Of a stretch of DNA of 64,000 bases, positions 54,335 through 63,953 are shown in pieces. The notes under the pieces were generated by a model. The model was given only the letters and a program-made list of their open reading frames with translations. It did not search any database and was not told the origin of the DNA. Position 1 is the first letter of the stretch, and every line of letters starts with the position of its first letter. The stretch is from Marivita cryptomonadis (GTDB lineage Bacteria; Pseudomonadota; Alphaproteobacteria; Rhodobacterales; Rhodobacteraceae). The stretch spans positions 1-64,000 of the forward strand of contig NZ_JFKD01000010.1 in assembly GCF_002115725.1 (NCBI RefSeq). Direction: 5' to 3'. The position numbers and the translations under genes are program-made.

Positions 54335-55099
54335 ATGTCCGAAGCTGAAATTCCTCTGCTCTACGAGAACGGTCCCTTGCGGATCAGATATCTCGAAGGC
54401 GACGGCTCCGACCTGATCGTCAGCTTTTCGGGTGTTGGCACCAAACGCAATGTCGAACCGCCACCCGAGTTTCCGGGCATCGCCTCTGCAGATCGGCAGA
54501 ACCATGTTCTGTTTGTCAGCGACAAGTCCCGCAGCTGGCTGAATGGCGACGGAATGGCAAATCAGATCCTTTGCTGCATCCGTGCCACCGTCGATCACAT
54601 CAATGCGGAACGGGTGATTGCGATTGGTAATTCCATGGGTGGAACGATGGCGTTGCACCTTTCGCGGCTTTTCGATTTCGAACGCGTGATCGCCTTTACG
54701 CCACAATATTCCGTCATGGAAAACGAAGTGCCGGAAGAGGACCGTTGGTTCTTTTTCCGCAAGCAGATCCGGTCCTATCCGTTTCCAAGAGTTGAAGACC
54801 TGCGCCCTGAAACGACGAAGTATTACATCTTCCATGGTGATGAGCACCGAGAGCTGGCACATGCGATGCGGTTCCCGAAAGCGCAGGGCATCTCGCATTA
54901 CATCGTGCCCAAGACGGATCACAGGGTTGCGGCGCATCTTAGGGATCGTGGTGCCCTGCGCCCGTTGGTTCAGAACCTCATCAATGGAAAACCTCGGCAG
55001 TTTCGCAAGAACCTGACCGATCTCGGCGGTATTCCGATCTTGCAGTTCAATCCCCCGACTGCCTCGGGTCAGACACCGGCCAGCGCCGCAATCTTCTGA
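54335..55099 (+). CDS. Alpha/beta-hydrolase-like protein of unknown substrate
   Basis: 254 residues. IVSFSGVGTKRN is a first-strand/oxyanion-like region, IAIGNSMGGTMAL a nucleophile elbow (Ser), YYIFHGDEHRE supplies a late Asp or Glu, and VPKTDHRVAAHL the His. No signal peptide is present. Similar short hydrolases are found near polysaccharide genes in roseobacters. The gap 55100-55300 after it holds only a doubtful small reading frame on the other strand. Confidence 0.7.
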   Translation: MSEAEIPLLYENGPLRIRYLEGDGSDLIVSFSGVGTKRNVEPPPEFPGIASADRQNHVLFVSDKSRSWLNGDGMANQILCCIRATVDHINAERVIAIGNSMGGTMALHLSRLFDFERVIAFTPQYSVMENEVPEEDRWFFFRKQIRSYPFPRVEDLRPETTKYYIFHGDEHRELAHAMRFPKAQGISHYIVPKTDHRVAAHLRDRGALRPLVQNLINGKPRQFRKNLTDLGGIPILQFNPPTASGQTPASAAIF

Positions 55100-55161
55100 T
55101 ATCGGTCGATCACCAATCTGACATCCGTCGCCTGCGCATAGAGGTCGGAACCCCACGACAT
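55069..55161 (-). CDS. Doubtful 30-residue reading frame
   Basis: The minus-strand frame from ATG 55161 encodes MSWGSDLYAQATDVRLVIDR followed by YQKIAALAGV. The composition looks protein-like, and the frame stays open a little upstream, but no good ribosome binding site precedes the ATG. It overlaps the end of the hydrolase-like gene by 31 bases. It may be a small protein or the remnant of a lost gene. Confidence 0.2.
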   Translation of the reverse strand: MSWGSDLYAQATDVRLVIDRYQKIAALAGV

Positions 55162-55300
55162 CGCCGTATCGCGCTCACGGAACCTTCCTGTTTGTTGCGT
55201 GTTGTTCACACCGACAGGGGGTTCTTTTGATTGCCCCATTCTTGCCGCAATTGACTCGCACCCTTTTGGGATGCGTTAAGAAACAGTGAAAGTGCCCCCG

Positions 55301-55627
55301 ATGGCCATACATTCCGCGCCCTTTTCTGCAGACAGAACGTCCGGCATGCCGAGCCCTTTGGATAGTGAAACAGCGATGCTTTTGCGGACAGTCCTGCTCC
55401 CGCATTTCGAGCGTGCGACAAGTTGGGGCGATCTGTGCGCTCGCCTTGCCTCCAAGGGCTACGAAATCACCTTTCGCAACGGCCATCTTGTGCTGGCAGA
55501 CGAAGCGGGAAAACCCGTCTGCACTGGCTCGATGATCGGTTCTCCGCTGGCTCGTTTGGCGGAACGCCTTGGCCGCCCCAAGCTGCGCACAGACTGTGCC
55601 GGCGTCAGCGCAACGCTTCGGAACTGA
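55301..55627 (+). CDS. Small conserved-type hypothetical protein
   Basis: About 108 residues. The core reads AMLLRTVLLPHFERATSWGD, then LCARLASKGYEITFRNGHLV, a pattern I associate with short hypothetical proteins of Rhodobacteraceae, without known function. The start is uncertain (GTG 55286, ATG 55301, ATG 55346); the conserved core begins after 55346. The stop is directly next to the carbonic anhydrase stop on the other strand. Confidence 0.6.
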   Translation: MAIHSAPFSADRTSGMPSPLDSETAMLLRTVLLPHFERATSWGDLCARLASKGYEITFRNGHLVLADEAGKPVCTGSMIGSPLARLAERLGRPKLRTDCAGVSATLRN

Positions 55628-56278
55628 TCAGACCGGCTGGAACGACCGCGTTTTCGGGTCGAAATATTCAAGACCACCTTCGCCGATATCGGTCCACAGA
55701 CCGTGCAGCGTCAGCAAATCCTGTTCGACCGCCTCACGGATAAACGGGAATGTCATCAGGTTCTCCAACGACACGATGACCGACTCTTTCTCCAGCGCAC
55801 GCACTTGCCCTTCGGGCGTGTTCATCGCTTTGACCCGCTCATAGCCGGGACGCAGAATATCCATCCAGCGTCCGACAAAGCTTGATTGTTCCTCGAGGTG
55901 GGGGGCGTTGCCGGAACACATGTCCAGACAACCCTGCACGCCTCCGCAATTCGAGTGTCCCAGAACGATCAGATGCGCGACATTCAAAGCTGTCACCGCA
56001 TATTCAACCGCAGCCGAGGTGCCGTGGTGATCGCCGTCCGGTTCGTAAGGCGGCACAAGATTCGCGATATTCCGGTGAATAAAAAACTCGCCCTGATCCG
56101 CACCGAAGATCGATGTGACATGCACACGGCTGTCACAGCAGGAGATGACCATCGCCCTTGGACGTTGACCTTCGGTTGCTAAGCGCTTGTACCAAGCACG
56201 GTTGTCAGAATAGGTCGTGGCCTTCCAGCCTTGGTATCGCTGGATCAGATATGCAGGCAGCGGCTTCGCGGCGTTCAT
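55628..56278 (-). CDS. Beta-class carbonic anhydrase
   Basis: 216 residues. The zinc ligands are in CCDSRV and in HSNCGG (His and Cys), and RNIANLVPP follows the first motif as in other beta-class enzymes. It interconverts CO2 and bicarbonate to supply carboxylation reactions and pH balance. No transporter gene such as sulP is adjacent. Confidence 0.94.
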   Translation of the reverse strand: MNAAKPLPAYLIQRYQGWKATTYSDNRAWYKRLATEGQRPRAMVISCCDSRVHVTSIFGADQGEFFIHRNIANLVPPYEPDGDHHGTSAAVEYAVTALNVAHLIVLGHSNCGGVQGCLDMCSGNAPHLEEQSSFVGRWMDILRPGYERVKAMNTPEGQVRALEKESVIVSLENLMTFPFIREAVEQDLLTLHGLWTDIGEGGLEYFDPKTRSFQPV

Positions 56279-56417
56279 GAAATCCTCCGCCTGTTTGGTC
56301 GTTCTCCACTGCGGGATACGTCGAAATTAATCGGAATTCGAGAGAAAAACCGTCGCGGGCTTACCAATTGGAAAGACTGCTCTGCCATACCGACTGCCGG
56401 GTTGGGGTGAGAAAGGA

Positions 56418-56807
56418 ATGAACATGATGCAGAAGATCTCGGTTTTGCATCCACGCGACACGGCTTATTTCGATGAAGATACGCTGACGGGTCTCAGTCG
56501 CGATCTCGGTCCGTCCGTTGCCGAAAATATCCTGTGCCGCGCGCTTGAAGACATCGCTCTTCGCTTCGTGCAGATCCGCACGGATTACACCTCTGGAAAC
56601 CATCAGGCCCTGCGCAAATCGGTCCATGCGGTTATTCCCATTGCGGCGCAAATCGGTTTGCCGGGGCTCTCGCAAATCGGCCGCGACGTGTTGATCTGTG
56701 TCGATCAAGCCGATCCGGTGGCGCTTGCGGCAACGCTTTGCCGGTTTCTCCGCTGGGGTGAAACAGCGATGTCCTGTGCCGACATGGGCCTTGATCTGTC
56801 GCTCTGA
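56418..56807 (+). CDS. Small HPt-like (histidine phosphotransfer) domain protein
   Basis: 129 residues, mostly helical. LRKSVHAVIPIAAQIGLPGL resembles the helix of HPt domains that carries the phospho-accepting His (pattern H-x-L-K-G-S-A-x-x-I/L-G), with the His kept but the K-G positions changed. It may relay phosphate between a response regulator and kinase not present in this window. ATG 56418 has a ribosome-binding-like AAGGAA close by. Fold call is tentative. Confidence 0.5.
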   Translation: MNMMQKISVLHPRDTAYFDEDTLTGLSRDLGPSVAENILCRALEDIALRFVQIRTDYTSGNHQALRKSVHAVIPIAAQIGLPGLSQIGRDVLICVDQADPVALAATLCRFLRWGETAMSCADMGLDLSL

Positions 56808-56866
56808 TTCCGCTTGCAGCGCCTGTGCAAGGGCGTACCTTCGCGCTAACCGAGAAGGGGAATTCC

Positions 56867-58252
56867 ATGACCGTCGCACTTGCGCCTGCGGGCACGAAAG
56901 CTGTTCCAATACACGTACTTGGAGCCGAGGATGTTGCCCTCTGGGCAGGGCAGCAAAGCGACCGCATCCGCACTTGGGTCGAAGCCAATGCCTTTAAGGG
57001 CGGCATCGGATCCGCCCTTATGATCCCCGACGCGGCAGGTCATCCCGAGATTGCACTGGTCGGCTACGGCACGCCCGCGTCCCGAAAACGCGATCGTTTC
57101 GCACTGGGCGCTGCTTTGCCGAAACTCGCACCCGGAACCTACCGGATCGAAAGCGGTATCGCCGAAGGTGATCTTGAACAGGAATCGCTGGGCTGGCTGC
57201 TGGCCAGCTACGGCTTCACGCGATATCGCGACAACACCTCCCAGCACCCGACACTGGTCACACCAGACGGTGTCGATGCCACCCGAGTGTCCATCCTCGC
57301 CGAGGCAGAATTCCTCACCCGCGATCTGATCAACACCCCGGCGTCAGACATGGGTCCGGCGGAACTCGAATCTGCGGCGCGCGGTCTGGCTGAGAAACAC
57401 AAAACCAAGATCCGGGTCATCACGGGCGACGATCTGCTGCAGGGCAACTTCCCGATGATCCACACCGTTGGTCGCGCCTCTGATCGCGCGCCCCGGTTGA
57501 TCGATCTGAACTGGGGCAGTCGCGGGCCCAAGATCACGCTTGTGGGCAAAGGTGTCTGTTTCGATACGGGTGGGCTCAATATCAAACCGGGCAGTTCGAT
57601 GGGCCTGATGAAAAAGGACATGGGCGGCGCGGCCAATGTGCTTGGGCTTGCGCACATGATCATGGCGTCCGGTCTGGATGTCCGCTTGCGTGTGCTGATC
57701 CCGGCGGTGGAAAATTCCGTCAGCTCCAATAGCTTCCGCCCGCAGGATATCCTGACGTCGCGCAAAGGGCTTACGGTCGAGATCAATAACACCGATGCCG
57801 AAGGCCGTCTGGTGCTGGCGGATGCGCTGACTTACGCGTCCGAAGATCACCCCGATCTGATAGTGTCGATGGCTACTCTGACTGGGGCCGCCCGTGTTGC
57901 CGTTGGCCCGGACCTCGCGCCCTACTACACCGATAACGATGTGGTGGCGACCTCGCTTGACCTTGCGGCACGGCGTATGGCCGATCCGGTCTGGCGTATG
58001 CCGTTCCACGATCCTTACGAGACGATGATCGAACCGGGCATCGCCGATCTCGACAATGCGCCCAAAGGCGGGTTTGCAGGCTCCATCACCGCCGCCCTGT
58101 TCCTGCGCCGTTTCGTCAGCGCCGAAGACCGCTATATCCATTTCGACATCTATGGCTGGCAACCCACCGCTGCGCCGGGCCGGCCCAAAGGTGGTGCGTT
58201 GCAAGGCGCACGCGCGTTGTTTGCGGCGTTTCCGGATATGATGGACCTATGA
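56867..58252 (+). CDS. Leucyl aminopeptidase family (M17) peptidase
   Basis: 461 residues. The metal site is in KGVCFDTGGLNIKP and MKKDMGGAA, and NTDAEGRL is the M17 signature with two metal ligands. It removes N-terminal residues from peptides in the cytoplasm. ATG 56867 is preceded by AAGGGG; a longer frame to 56825 is not supported. Its stop overlaps the NlpC/P60 gene by 4 bases. Confidence 0.93.
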   Translation: MTVALAPAGTKAVPIHVLGAEDVALWAGQQSDRIRTWVEANAFKGGIGSALMIPDAAGHPEIALVGYGTPASRKRDRFALGAALPKLAPGTYRIESGIAEGDLEQESLGWLLASYGFTRYRDNTSQHPTLVTPDGVDATRVSILAEAEFLTRDLINTPASDMGPAELESAARGLAEKHKTKIRVITGDDLLQGNFPMIHTVGRASDRAPRLIDLNWGSRGPKITLVGKGVCFDTGGLNIKPGSSMGLMKKDMGGAANVLGLAHMIMASGLDVRLRVLIPAVENSVSSNSFRPQDILTSRKGLTVEINNTDAEGRLVLADALTYASEDHPDLIVSMATLTGAARVAVGPDLAPYYTDNDVVATSLDLAARRMADPVWRMPFHDPYETMIEPGIADLDNAPKGGFAGSITAALFLRRFVSAEDRYIHFDIYGWQPTAAPGRPKGGALQGARALFAAFPDMMDL

Positions 58253-59103
58253 CGGACAGGCGCGCGCTCTGGTCCAACGGCACGGTGGCACACACCTCGC
58301 TGAAAGGGCAGGCCGCGGCAGACCGCTTTACCGACGGACAGGTGCATCGCGTCACATGGGCACCCTTTGCTGCGCTGTGCTCTGCTCCATTTGGGGACCG
58401 TGACCGCGAACTCCTTTGGGGGCAGGCGTTCAACGTGCTCGAAAAAGACATGGCATGGGCCTTTGGATACGCAATCCACGACGGTTACACCGGCTATATC
58501 GAGGCTAGGATGTTGACCCCGATGGTCGAACCCGCAACGCATCGGGTCTCTGTGCGGCAGACGATGGCCCTGGCTGCGCCCGATTTCAAAAACACCAAGG
58601 TCGAGCAGGTCCCGCTCAGCTTAGGATCAGAGGTCCACGTCACAGTCACCGATGCCAAATGGGCAACGATCTTGGGTGCACTCCACGACCTTCATATACC
58701 CATAAGCCACCTGACCCCGCTGGACACGAAAGAGCCTGATCCTGTGGCAGTCGCGGACCGCCTGCTTGGCACACCCTATGTTTGGGGCGGCAATTCCACC
58801 TTCGGCATCGACTGTTCCGGCCTTGTGCAAATCGCCTGCCGCGCCTGTGGCATCCCGTGCCCCGGTGACAGCGATCAGCAAATGGCGCAGCTTGGTGAAA
58901 CGCTTGATCCCCGCGCGTCGCCAGAACGCGGAGATCTTCTGTTTTGGAAGGGCCATGTCGGCTGGGTGGCAAACCCGGACACACTGTTGCACGCCAATGC
59001 ATATTCCATGTCAGTGGCCTATGAACCACTTCAATCCGCAATCGACCGGATCGCAGCACAGGGTGATCCGGTTCTTCGACACGCCCGCTTGACCTCCTCC
59101 TGA
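58249..59103 (+). CDS. NlpC/P60 family cysteine peptidase
   Basis: 284 residues. The C-terminal domain has Cys in GIDCSGLVQ preceded by YVWGGNS, His in GHVGWV and a third residue near LLHANAYS. Two SH3-like segments occupy the N-terminal 150 residues. No signal peptide is visible, so it may act on cytoplasmic recycled muropeptides, such as L-Ala-gamma-D-Glu dipeptides, with the coupled aminopeptidase finishing the job. Confidence 0.9.
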   Translation: MTDRRALWSNGTVAHTSLKGQAAADRFTDGQVHRVTWAPFAALCSAPFGDRDRELLWGQAFNVLEKDMAWAFGYAIHDGYTGYIEARMLTPMVEPATHRVSVRQTMALAAPDFKNTKVEQVPLSLGSEVHVTVTDAKWATILGALHDLHIPISHLTPLDTKEPDPVAVADRLLGTPYVWGGNSTFGIDCSGLVQIACRACGIPCPGDSDQQMAQLGETLDPRASPERGDLLFWKGHVGWVANPDTLLHANAYSMSVAYEPLQSAIDRIAAQGDPVLRHARLTSS

Positions 59104-59140
59104 AATCGGCGCACATCGCGGCGTCTTTCGGAGCAATCCC

Positions 59141-60385
59141 ATGCAAGCCCGCGCCTCCATTTTTACGCCGGTTCTCATCGGCGGCTGCATCATCATCCTC
59201 GTGTCCTTCGCGATCCGCGCCAGCTTTGGTGTGTTCCAGATCCCGATTGCCGAGGAATTCGGTTGGCTGCGGGCTGAGTTCTCGCTCGCCCTCGCGATCC
59301 AGAACCTGGCCTGGGGGATCGGCCAGCCGCTCTTCGGTGCGCTGGCGGAAAAGATTGGCGACCGGAAGGCAATCATTCTGGGGGCATTGACCTATGCCGC
59401 AGGTCTGGTGCTCTCATCTTTCGCGGTCACACCCACCGCTCATCAGTTTTACGAAATTCTCGTGGGCTTTGGCGTGGCGGGTACAGGCTTTGGCGTGATC
59501 CTTGCCGTGGTGGGCCGCGCCAGTTCCGACGCGAACCGCTCAATGAGCCTCGCTATCGTGACCTCAGCGGGCAGCGCTGGGCAGGTGTTCGGTGCGCCAG
59601 TGGCGGAATGGATGCTGACTGTGATGAGCTGGCAAATGGTGTTTCTCTGGTTCGCCGTGATCATCCTGTCGGTGACACTGGTTCTGCCCTTCATGCGCTC
59701 GCCCACGCCACCGGCCAACCGGGCCGAGCTTGAGGAAAGCATGGGCACGATCCTGATCCGTGCGTTCCGCGATCCATCCTACACGCTGATCTTTCTTGGC
59801 TTCTTCAGCTGCGGCTACCAGCTTGCCTTCGTCACCGCACATTTCCCGGCCTTCGTGACCGAACTGTGCGGTCCGATCCAACCGGGAGGGGTGCTCCATT
59901 CCATTGGCATCACCACCACGTCGGCGCTTGGGGCGGTGTCTATTTCGCTGATCGGTTTAATGAACATCGTCGGCACGCTGACTGCCGGGTGGGCTGGCAA
60001 CCGCTGGTCCAAGAAATACCTGCTCGCAGGCATCTACACGGGCCGCACGATCATCGCGGCCCTCTTCATCATGTTCCCGATCACACCCACATCGGTGATC
60101 CTGTTTTCCGCTGCGATGGGCTCGCTCTGGCTTGCCACGGTGCCGCTCACCTCGGGCCTGATCGCGCATATCTACGGGCTGCGTTACATGGGCACGCTCT
60201 ACGGCATCGTGTTCTTCAGCCATCAGTTGGGCAGTTTCATGGGCGTGTGGCTGGGGGGCAGGATGTACGACATCCACGGCGATTACACGCTGGTCTGGTG
60301 GATCGGTGTCGGCGTCGGTGCCTTCAGCGCCATAGTCCATCTGCCAATCCGGGAGAAACGCCAGCCTGTCCCTCTGGCGGCCTGA
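59141..60385 (+). CDS. Major facilitator superfamily transporter
   Basis: 414 residues with about twelve membrane spans. The loop 2-3 motif GALAEKIGDRKAI matches MFS motif A, and its repeat AGWAGNRWSKKYLL is in the second half. The overall pattern resembles the oxalate/formate or monocarboxylate branch. The substrate is not evident. It faces the ornithine cyclodeaminase-like gene. Confidence 0.9.
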   Translation: MQARASIFTPVLIGGCIIILVSFAIRASFGVFQIPIAEEFGWLRAEFSLALAIQNLAWGIGQPLFGALAEKIGDRKAIILGALTYAAGLVLSSFAVTPTAHQFYEILVGFGVAGTGFGVILAVVGRASSDANRSMSLAIVTSAGSAGQVFGAPVAEWMLTVMSWQMVFLWFAVIILSVTLVLPFMRSPTPPANRAELEESMGTILIRAFRDPSYTLIFLGFFSCGYQLAFVTAHFPAFVTELCGPIQPGGVLHSIGITTTSALGAVSISLIGLMNIVGTLTAGWAGNRWSKKYLLAGIYTGRTIIAALFIMFPITPTSVILFSAAMGSLWLATVPLTSGLIAHIYGLRYMGTLYGIVFFSHQLGSFMGVWLGGRMYDIHGDYTLVWWIGVGVGAFSAIVHLPIREKRQPVPLAA

Positions 60386-60395
60386 CAGGGGCGCG

Positions 60396-60411
60396 TTTCC
60401 GTCGACGGAAA
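60396..60411. terminator. 16-bp palindrome between convergent genes
   Basis: TTTCCGTCGACGGAAA is its own reverse complement and lies between the MFS and ornithine cyclodeaminase-like gene ends. As RNA it gives a stem of six pairs with a four-base loop on either strand. It may be a bidirectional terminator, or a protein-binding site. Confidence 0.45.
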
Positions 60412-60442
60412 AGTGCGTGCGTTGGCGCATCGTTTCCCGGCT

Positions 60443-61360
60443 CTACCGGGTGCGCCAGCGGTCCAGAATGTAGCGGCTGACCATCAGGTCCAGATGCGCC
60501 CCGCCCCCATTCTTGAAGACCGTGATTTCATCATCAGCCTGGCGCGCAAACGCATCCAGACCGTAGTAATCCGCCACGATGTCAGCGTCCGAGATCACCC
60601 CTCGCGCGATCGGATCTTTGATTTCCCCGATATGCCCAACTGTCGTATCCAGCGAGTCCACAAACAACCGTCCCCGCGTCAGCACGTCATCATCCGCCTC
60701 GCGCATATCGGGCCGGTACGCGCCGATCAGGTCCACATGGGTGCCGGGTCGCAACCACTTGCCCCGCAGCACCGGCTCGGTCGACATGGTGGCGCAACTG
60801 ACGATATCGGCCTGTTCGACTGCACCGGCCAGATCGTCCACCGCTGTCACATGCGCAAACTGATCGGCCAGTTCCTGCGCTTTGGCCCCCGTCCGGTTCC
60901 AGATCTCAAAGCGCGCCTCGGGAAATGCCGTTGAATATGCTTCGACCAGTGACCGCGCGACCGTTCCTGCGCCGACGATCAGGATCACTTTGCTATCCGC
61001 CCGCGCCAACCGCCGCGCGGCAAGCAAACTGTCCCCAGCGGTCTTCCACTTGGTCACGAGGTGGAAATCCACAATCGCCGCCAGCGTGCCATCGTCATCG
61101 GAATACACCGACACACCACCGTTCACCGCAGGTTTCCCGACACTGGCATTGCCCGGAAAGATCGTCGCGGATTTCACCGCCAGCCCCAGCCCGTCGATCC
61201 AAGCCGCCCGGTTCAGTAGAGTGTCTCCGCCGCGATACAAGAAACTGTCCGCAATCTCGGCGCGTGGCAAGTCATGCCCTGCCGCAAGCGCATCAGTCAG
61301 ACCGATCCAGTCCAGCTGCGCTTCACCCTCTGCAAAAGGGATAATCTCGGGTGTCGTCAT
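60443..61360 (-). CDS. Ornithine cyclodeaminase / mu-crystallin family protein
   Basis: 305 residues. VILIVGAGTVARSLVEAY is the NAD-binding GxGxxA motif and AVKSATIFPGN the substrate block near the N-terminus. Family members are ornithine cyclodeaminases, alanine or lysine dehydrogenases or ketimine reductases, and sequence alone does not choose. ATG 61360 has AAAGG upstream. It stands 21 bases from the YaiI-type gene upstream on the same strand. Confidence 0.85.
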   Translation of the reverse strand: MTTPEIIPFAEGEAQLDWIGLTDALAAGHDLPRAEIADSFLYRGGDTLLNRAAWIDGLGLAVKSATIFPGNASVGKPAVNGGVSVYSDDDGTLAAIVDFHLVTKWKTAGDSLLAARRLARADSKVILIVGAGTVARSLVEAYSTAFPEARFEIWNRTGAKAQELADQFAHVTAVDDLAGAVEQADIVSCATMSTEPVLRGKWLRPGTHVDLIGAYRPDMREADDDVLTRGRLFVDSLDTTVGHIGEIKDPIARGVISDADIVADYYGLDAFARQADDEITVFKNGGGAHLDLMVSRYILDRWRTR

Positions 61361-61381
61361 TGCTGCCTTTCCCATCAAGTC

Positions 61382-61843
61382 CTAGCGCGGCACGTCACTG
61401 GCCGCTGCCCGCATTTCGCGCTCCAGCGCATCCAGAAACCGGGACCGGTCCGCCTTGGAAAACGGCTTGCCACCACCCTGCCGAAAAGGATCGGCGGCGC
61501 GCAGATCCGTCATCAGGTCGCGCGTCGCAAGCACCTGACCGATATTGCGCGCATCAAGCCGTTCGCCATTGTGCTTGAGCACCCGCGCCCCGTTCTCGAC
61601 ACAGCGCGCAGCCAGCGGAATATCCCCGGTGATCACCACATCGCCCGCTCTGGCGCGATCTGCGATCCACATATCGGCCACGTCTGGACCGTCGGGCACG
61701 ACAACCACCTCGACGAACGGATTGTCGGACATCCGCAACCCGCCATTCGATACCAGATACATCTGCGCCTTGTGCCGCGTCGCGACACGTTCGGCCTCAC
61801 CCTTGACCGGGCAGGCATCCGCATCAACGAAAAGCCGGGTCAC
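61382..61843 (-). CDS. YaiI/YqxD family protein (DUF188, PIN-like fold)
   Basis: 153 residues. [14 protein letters not shown] at the start, [12 protein letters not shown] and [19 protein letters not shown] at the end are diagnostic of the YaiI/YqxD family, a PIN-like putative nuclease with conserved acidic residues. GTG start overlaps the fghA stop by 4 bases (GTGA). Function is not established. Confidence 0.93.
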   Translation of the reverse strand: MTRLFVDADACPVKGEAERVATRHKAQMYLVSNGGLRMSDNPFVEVVVVPDGPDVADMWIADRARAGDVVITGDIPLAARCVENGARVLKHNGERLDARNIGQVLATRDLMTDLRAADPFRQGGGKPFSKADRSRFLDALEREMRAAASDVPR

Positions 61844-62670
61844 AGCCCCAGCGCGTCTGCATGAAACGCGATGTGATCGGGAATAAAGGTCGAGACAAAG
61901 AAATACGAATGGTCGTAGCCCTTTTGCATCCGGAACACCCCGTCCTGACGCCGGGCCGCCATCGCGTGGCTCAACGCCTCGGGCTTCAGCAGATCCAGGA
62001 ACTGATCCGACCCGCCCTGATCCACAAGCACTGGCCCGTCAAATCCAACCGCTTGCATCTGCACCGTCGCATCATGCTTGGCCCAAGTGGTTTCATCGTC
62101 GCCCAGATAGGCGCCCAACTGCTTGCGGCCCCAGTTGCTCTGGCTCGGATTGGCAATCGGCGCAAGAGCCGAAACAGAGGCAAACCGCCCCTGATGCGCC
62201 ATCGCCAGCGTCAAAGCGCCGTGCCCGCCCATCGAATGCCCGGTGATCGCTTGCCGATCCAGATCGACAGCGAACTCTGCGCCCAACAAAGCGGGCAGTT
62301 CCTCAGCCACATAATCCCACATCTTGAAATGCGGTGCCCAAGGGTCCTGCGTCGCGTTCACGTAAAACGCGGCCCCTTTGCCCAGATCATAGGCCTCGTC
62401 ATCCGCCACGGTGTCCCCGCGCGGTGATGTGTCCGGGAACACAACCGCCATGCCCGCCTCAGCGGCAAAGCCCTGCGCGGCTGCCTTGGTCATCGCGTTC
62501 TCATGTGTGCAGGTCAGTCCTGACAGATACCACAGCACCGGCACCGGGCCGTCCTTGGCCGCTGGTGGTAGATACAGCCCAAAGGTCATGTCACATCCAC
62601 AGGCGTCCGAAGTATGAGAATAGACGCCCTGCACCCCTCCGAAACAGGCATTTTCCGATACGGTTTGCAT
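61840..62670 (-). CDS. fghA: S-formylglutathione hydrolase
   Basis: 276 residues, esterase D family. Catalytic Ser in [10 protein letters not shown], the Asp in the block ending DQFLDLL and His in [27 protein letters not shown] near 50 is typical. It hydrolyses S-formylglutathione to formate and glutathione in glutathione-dependent formaldehyde oxidation. The alcohol dehydrogenase partner is not in the window. GGAAAGGGAG precedes ATG 62670. Confidence 0.95.
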   Translation of the reverse strand: MQTVSENACFGGVQGVYSHTSDACGCDMTFGLYLPPAAKDGPVPVLWYLSGLTCTHENAMTKAAAQGFAAEAGMAVVFPDTSPRGDTVADDEAYDLGKGAAFYVNATQDPWAPHFKMWDYVAEELPALLGAEFAVDLDRQAITGHSMGGHGALTLAMAHQGRFASVSALAPIANPSQSNWGRKQLGAYLGDDETTWAKHDATVQMQAVGFDGPVLVDQGGSDQFLDLLKPEALSHAMAARRQDGVFRMQKGYDHSYFFVSTFIPDHIAFHADALGL

Positions 62671-62683
62671 GGCGCTCCCTTTC

Positions 62684-63610
62684 CTAGATCAAAACTTGTG
62701 AGATCACGAACGACACTGTCACAATGCTCAGCGCGGTCGAAATCAAAATGGCAGCCGACACCCGCTGAGGGGCGACTTTGTAATGTTGCGCAAGGATGAA
62801 CACGTTGCCCGCGACTGGCAAGGACGCTGCGGCCACCACAACACCCGCTTTGTACGGGTCTGCTGGGAACAAAAAATACACCCCAAGCGCAACCGCCGCC
62901 GGGTGGATCACCAGCTTGCAAAAGCTCAACCAGCCCGCGATGTTCAACCGCTCGGCGGATTTGCTCGCCAAGGATGCACCAATCGCGAACAAGGCACCGG
63001 GCGTGGCCGCCGCCCCAAGAATAGACAGGAATTGATTGACTGGCTCCGGGATCGGCACGCCCGTCGACGACACCATAAAGCCTGCTACAATTGCCACGAT
63101 CATCGGGTTCTTGAGAAGCCCGATGCCAACGGTTCTGAAGATGCGCAGAGACATGCGTCCTTCGCGAGAACCGACCACAAGGATCACGATCAGCGAGGAA
63201 AACACGACAAGGTCGATGGTCAGAACAAGGATGATTGGCCCGACGGCCTCTTGTCCCATCAGCAGCGCCAGCATCGGCACACCTAGAAATCCAGTGTTCC
63301 CAATGGCTGCCACCTGACCTTCGAACGCGGCCGTCTCCGTGTTCATGCCACGCAAAAAACCCACAGCCATGCCGACGCCGTAGACAAAGGCCGTACCCCA
63401 CAAATATCCTGCGGCGATGCGCCAATCAAAGATCTCGGCAATCGACAGGTTCGCCGAGAACCGGAACAGCATCGCGGACAGGGCAAAGTAGAATACGAAC
63501 TTGGTCAGGTAGGCTGTCGCTTCCTCGGTAAAAAAACCAGTCTTGCCTGCGCCGTAACCTACGGCGATCAGGGCAAAAAACGGCAGGGTCTGAAGAAAGA
63601 TGGCCAGCAT
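62684..63610 (-). CDS. AEC family transporter (auxin efflux carrier type)
   Basis: 308 residues with about ten spans in the two five-span halves of the AEC family. MLAIFLQTLPFFALIAVGYG at the start and GNTGFLGVPMLALLMG after the fourth span are typical. Known bacterial members carry malonate or malate, but the substrate here is unknown. It lies 13 bases upstream of fghA on the same strand, so the two may be co-transcribed. Confidence 0.9.
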   Translation of the reverse strand: MLAIFLQTLPFFALIAVGYGAGKTGFFTEEATAYLTKFVFYFALSAMLFRFSANLSIAEIFDWRIAAGYLWGTAFVYGVGMAVGFLRGMNTETAAFEGQVAAIGNTGFLGVPMLALLMGQEAVGPIILVLTIDLVVFSSLIVILVVGSREGRMSLRIFRTVGIGLLKNPMIVAIVAGFMVSSTGVPIPEPVNQFLSILGAAATPGALFAIGASLASKSAERLNIAGWLSFCKLVIHPAAVALGVYFLFPADPYKAGVVVAAASLPVAGNVFILAQHYKVAPQRVSAAILISTALSIVTVSFVISQVLI

Positions 63611-63711
63611 ACGTGTTGTGTTATCATGCAGGCGGGTGGGGTCAATCTCGACAGGGTTCTGTTAACCACCTATATTTAGGGTAGGCGTGTATTTCTGTTC
63701 AGGACGCTTCG

Positions 63712-63894
63712 ATGACACTACAAGAACAATCCATTGCCGACGACAAGATGCGCGCGGAAATCGCGCGTCTGATCTCAGAAACTGCCAAGATCACCGCAGA
63801 AACTGCTGAGATTCAGCAAAACATGAAGTATCGGTTCTGGGTTTTGATGGCGGCCTATGTCAGCGCCATGGGCGTCCTCTTCAAGTTTTTCTGA
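63712..63894 (+). CDS. Small tail-anchored coiled-coil protein
   Basis: 60 residues. Residues 10-40 are a heptad-like Ala/Glu/Ile helix (ISETAKITAETAEIQQNMK) and 42-60 a single membrane span (FWVLMAAYVSAMGVLFKFF) ending two residues before the stop. It has the form of a tail-anchored protein facing the cytoplasm. I do not recognise a named family. It is divergent from the AEC gene across about 100 bases. Confidence 0.65.
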   Translation: MTLQEQSIADDKMRAEIARLISETAKITAETAEIQQNMKYRFWVLMAAYVSAMGVLFKFF

Positions 63895-63953
63895 CCGCAA
63901 GACATCCCAAAACCCCATAGAAGAATCGCGCGCTGCATGCTACATCTCGTGGC

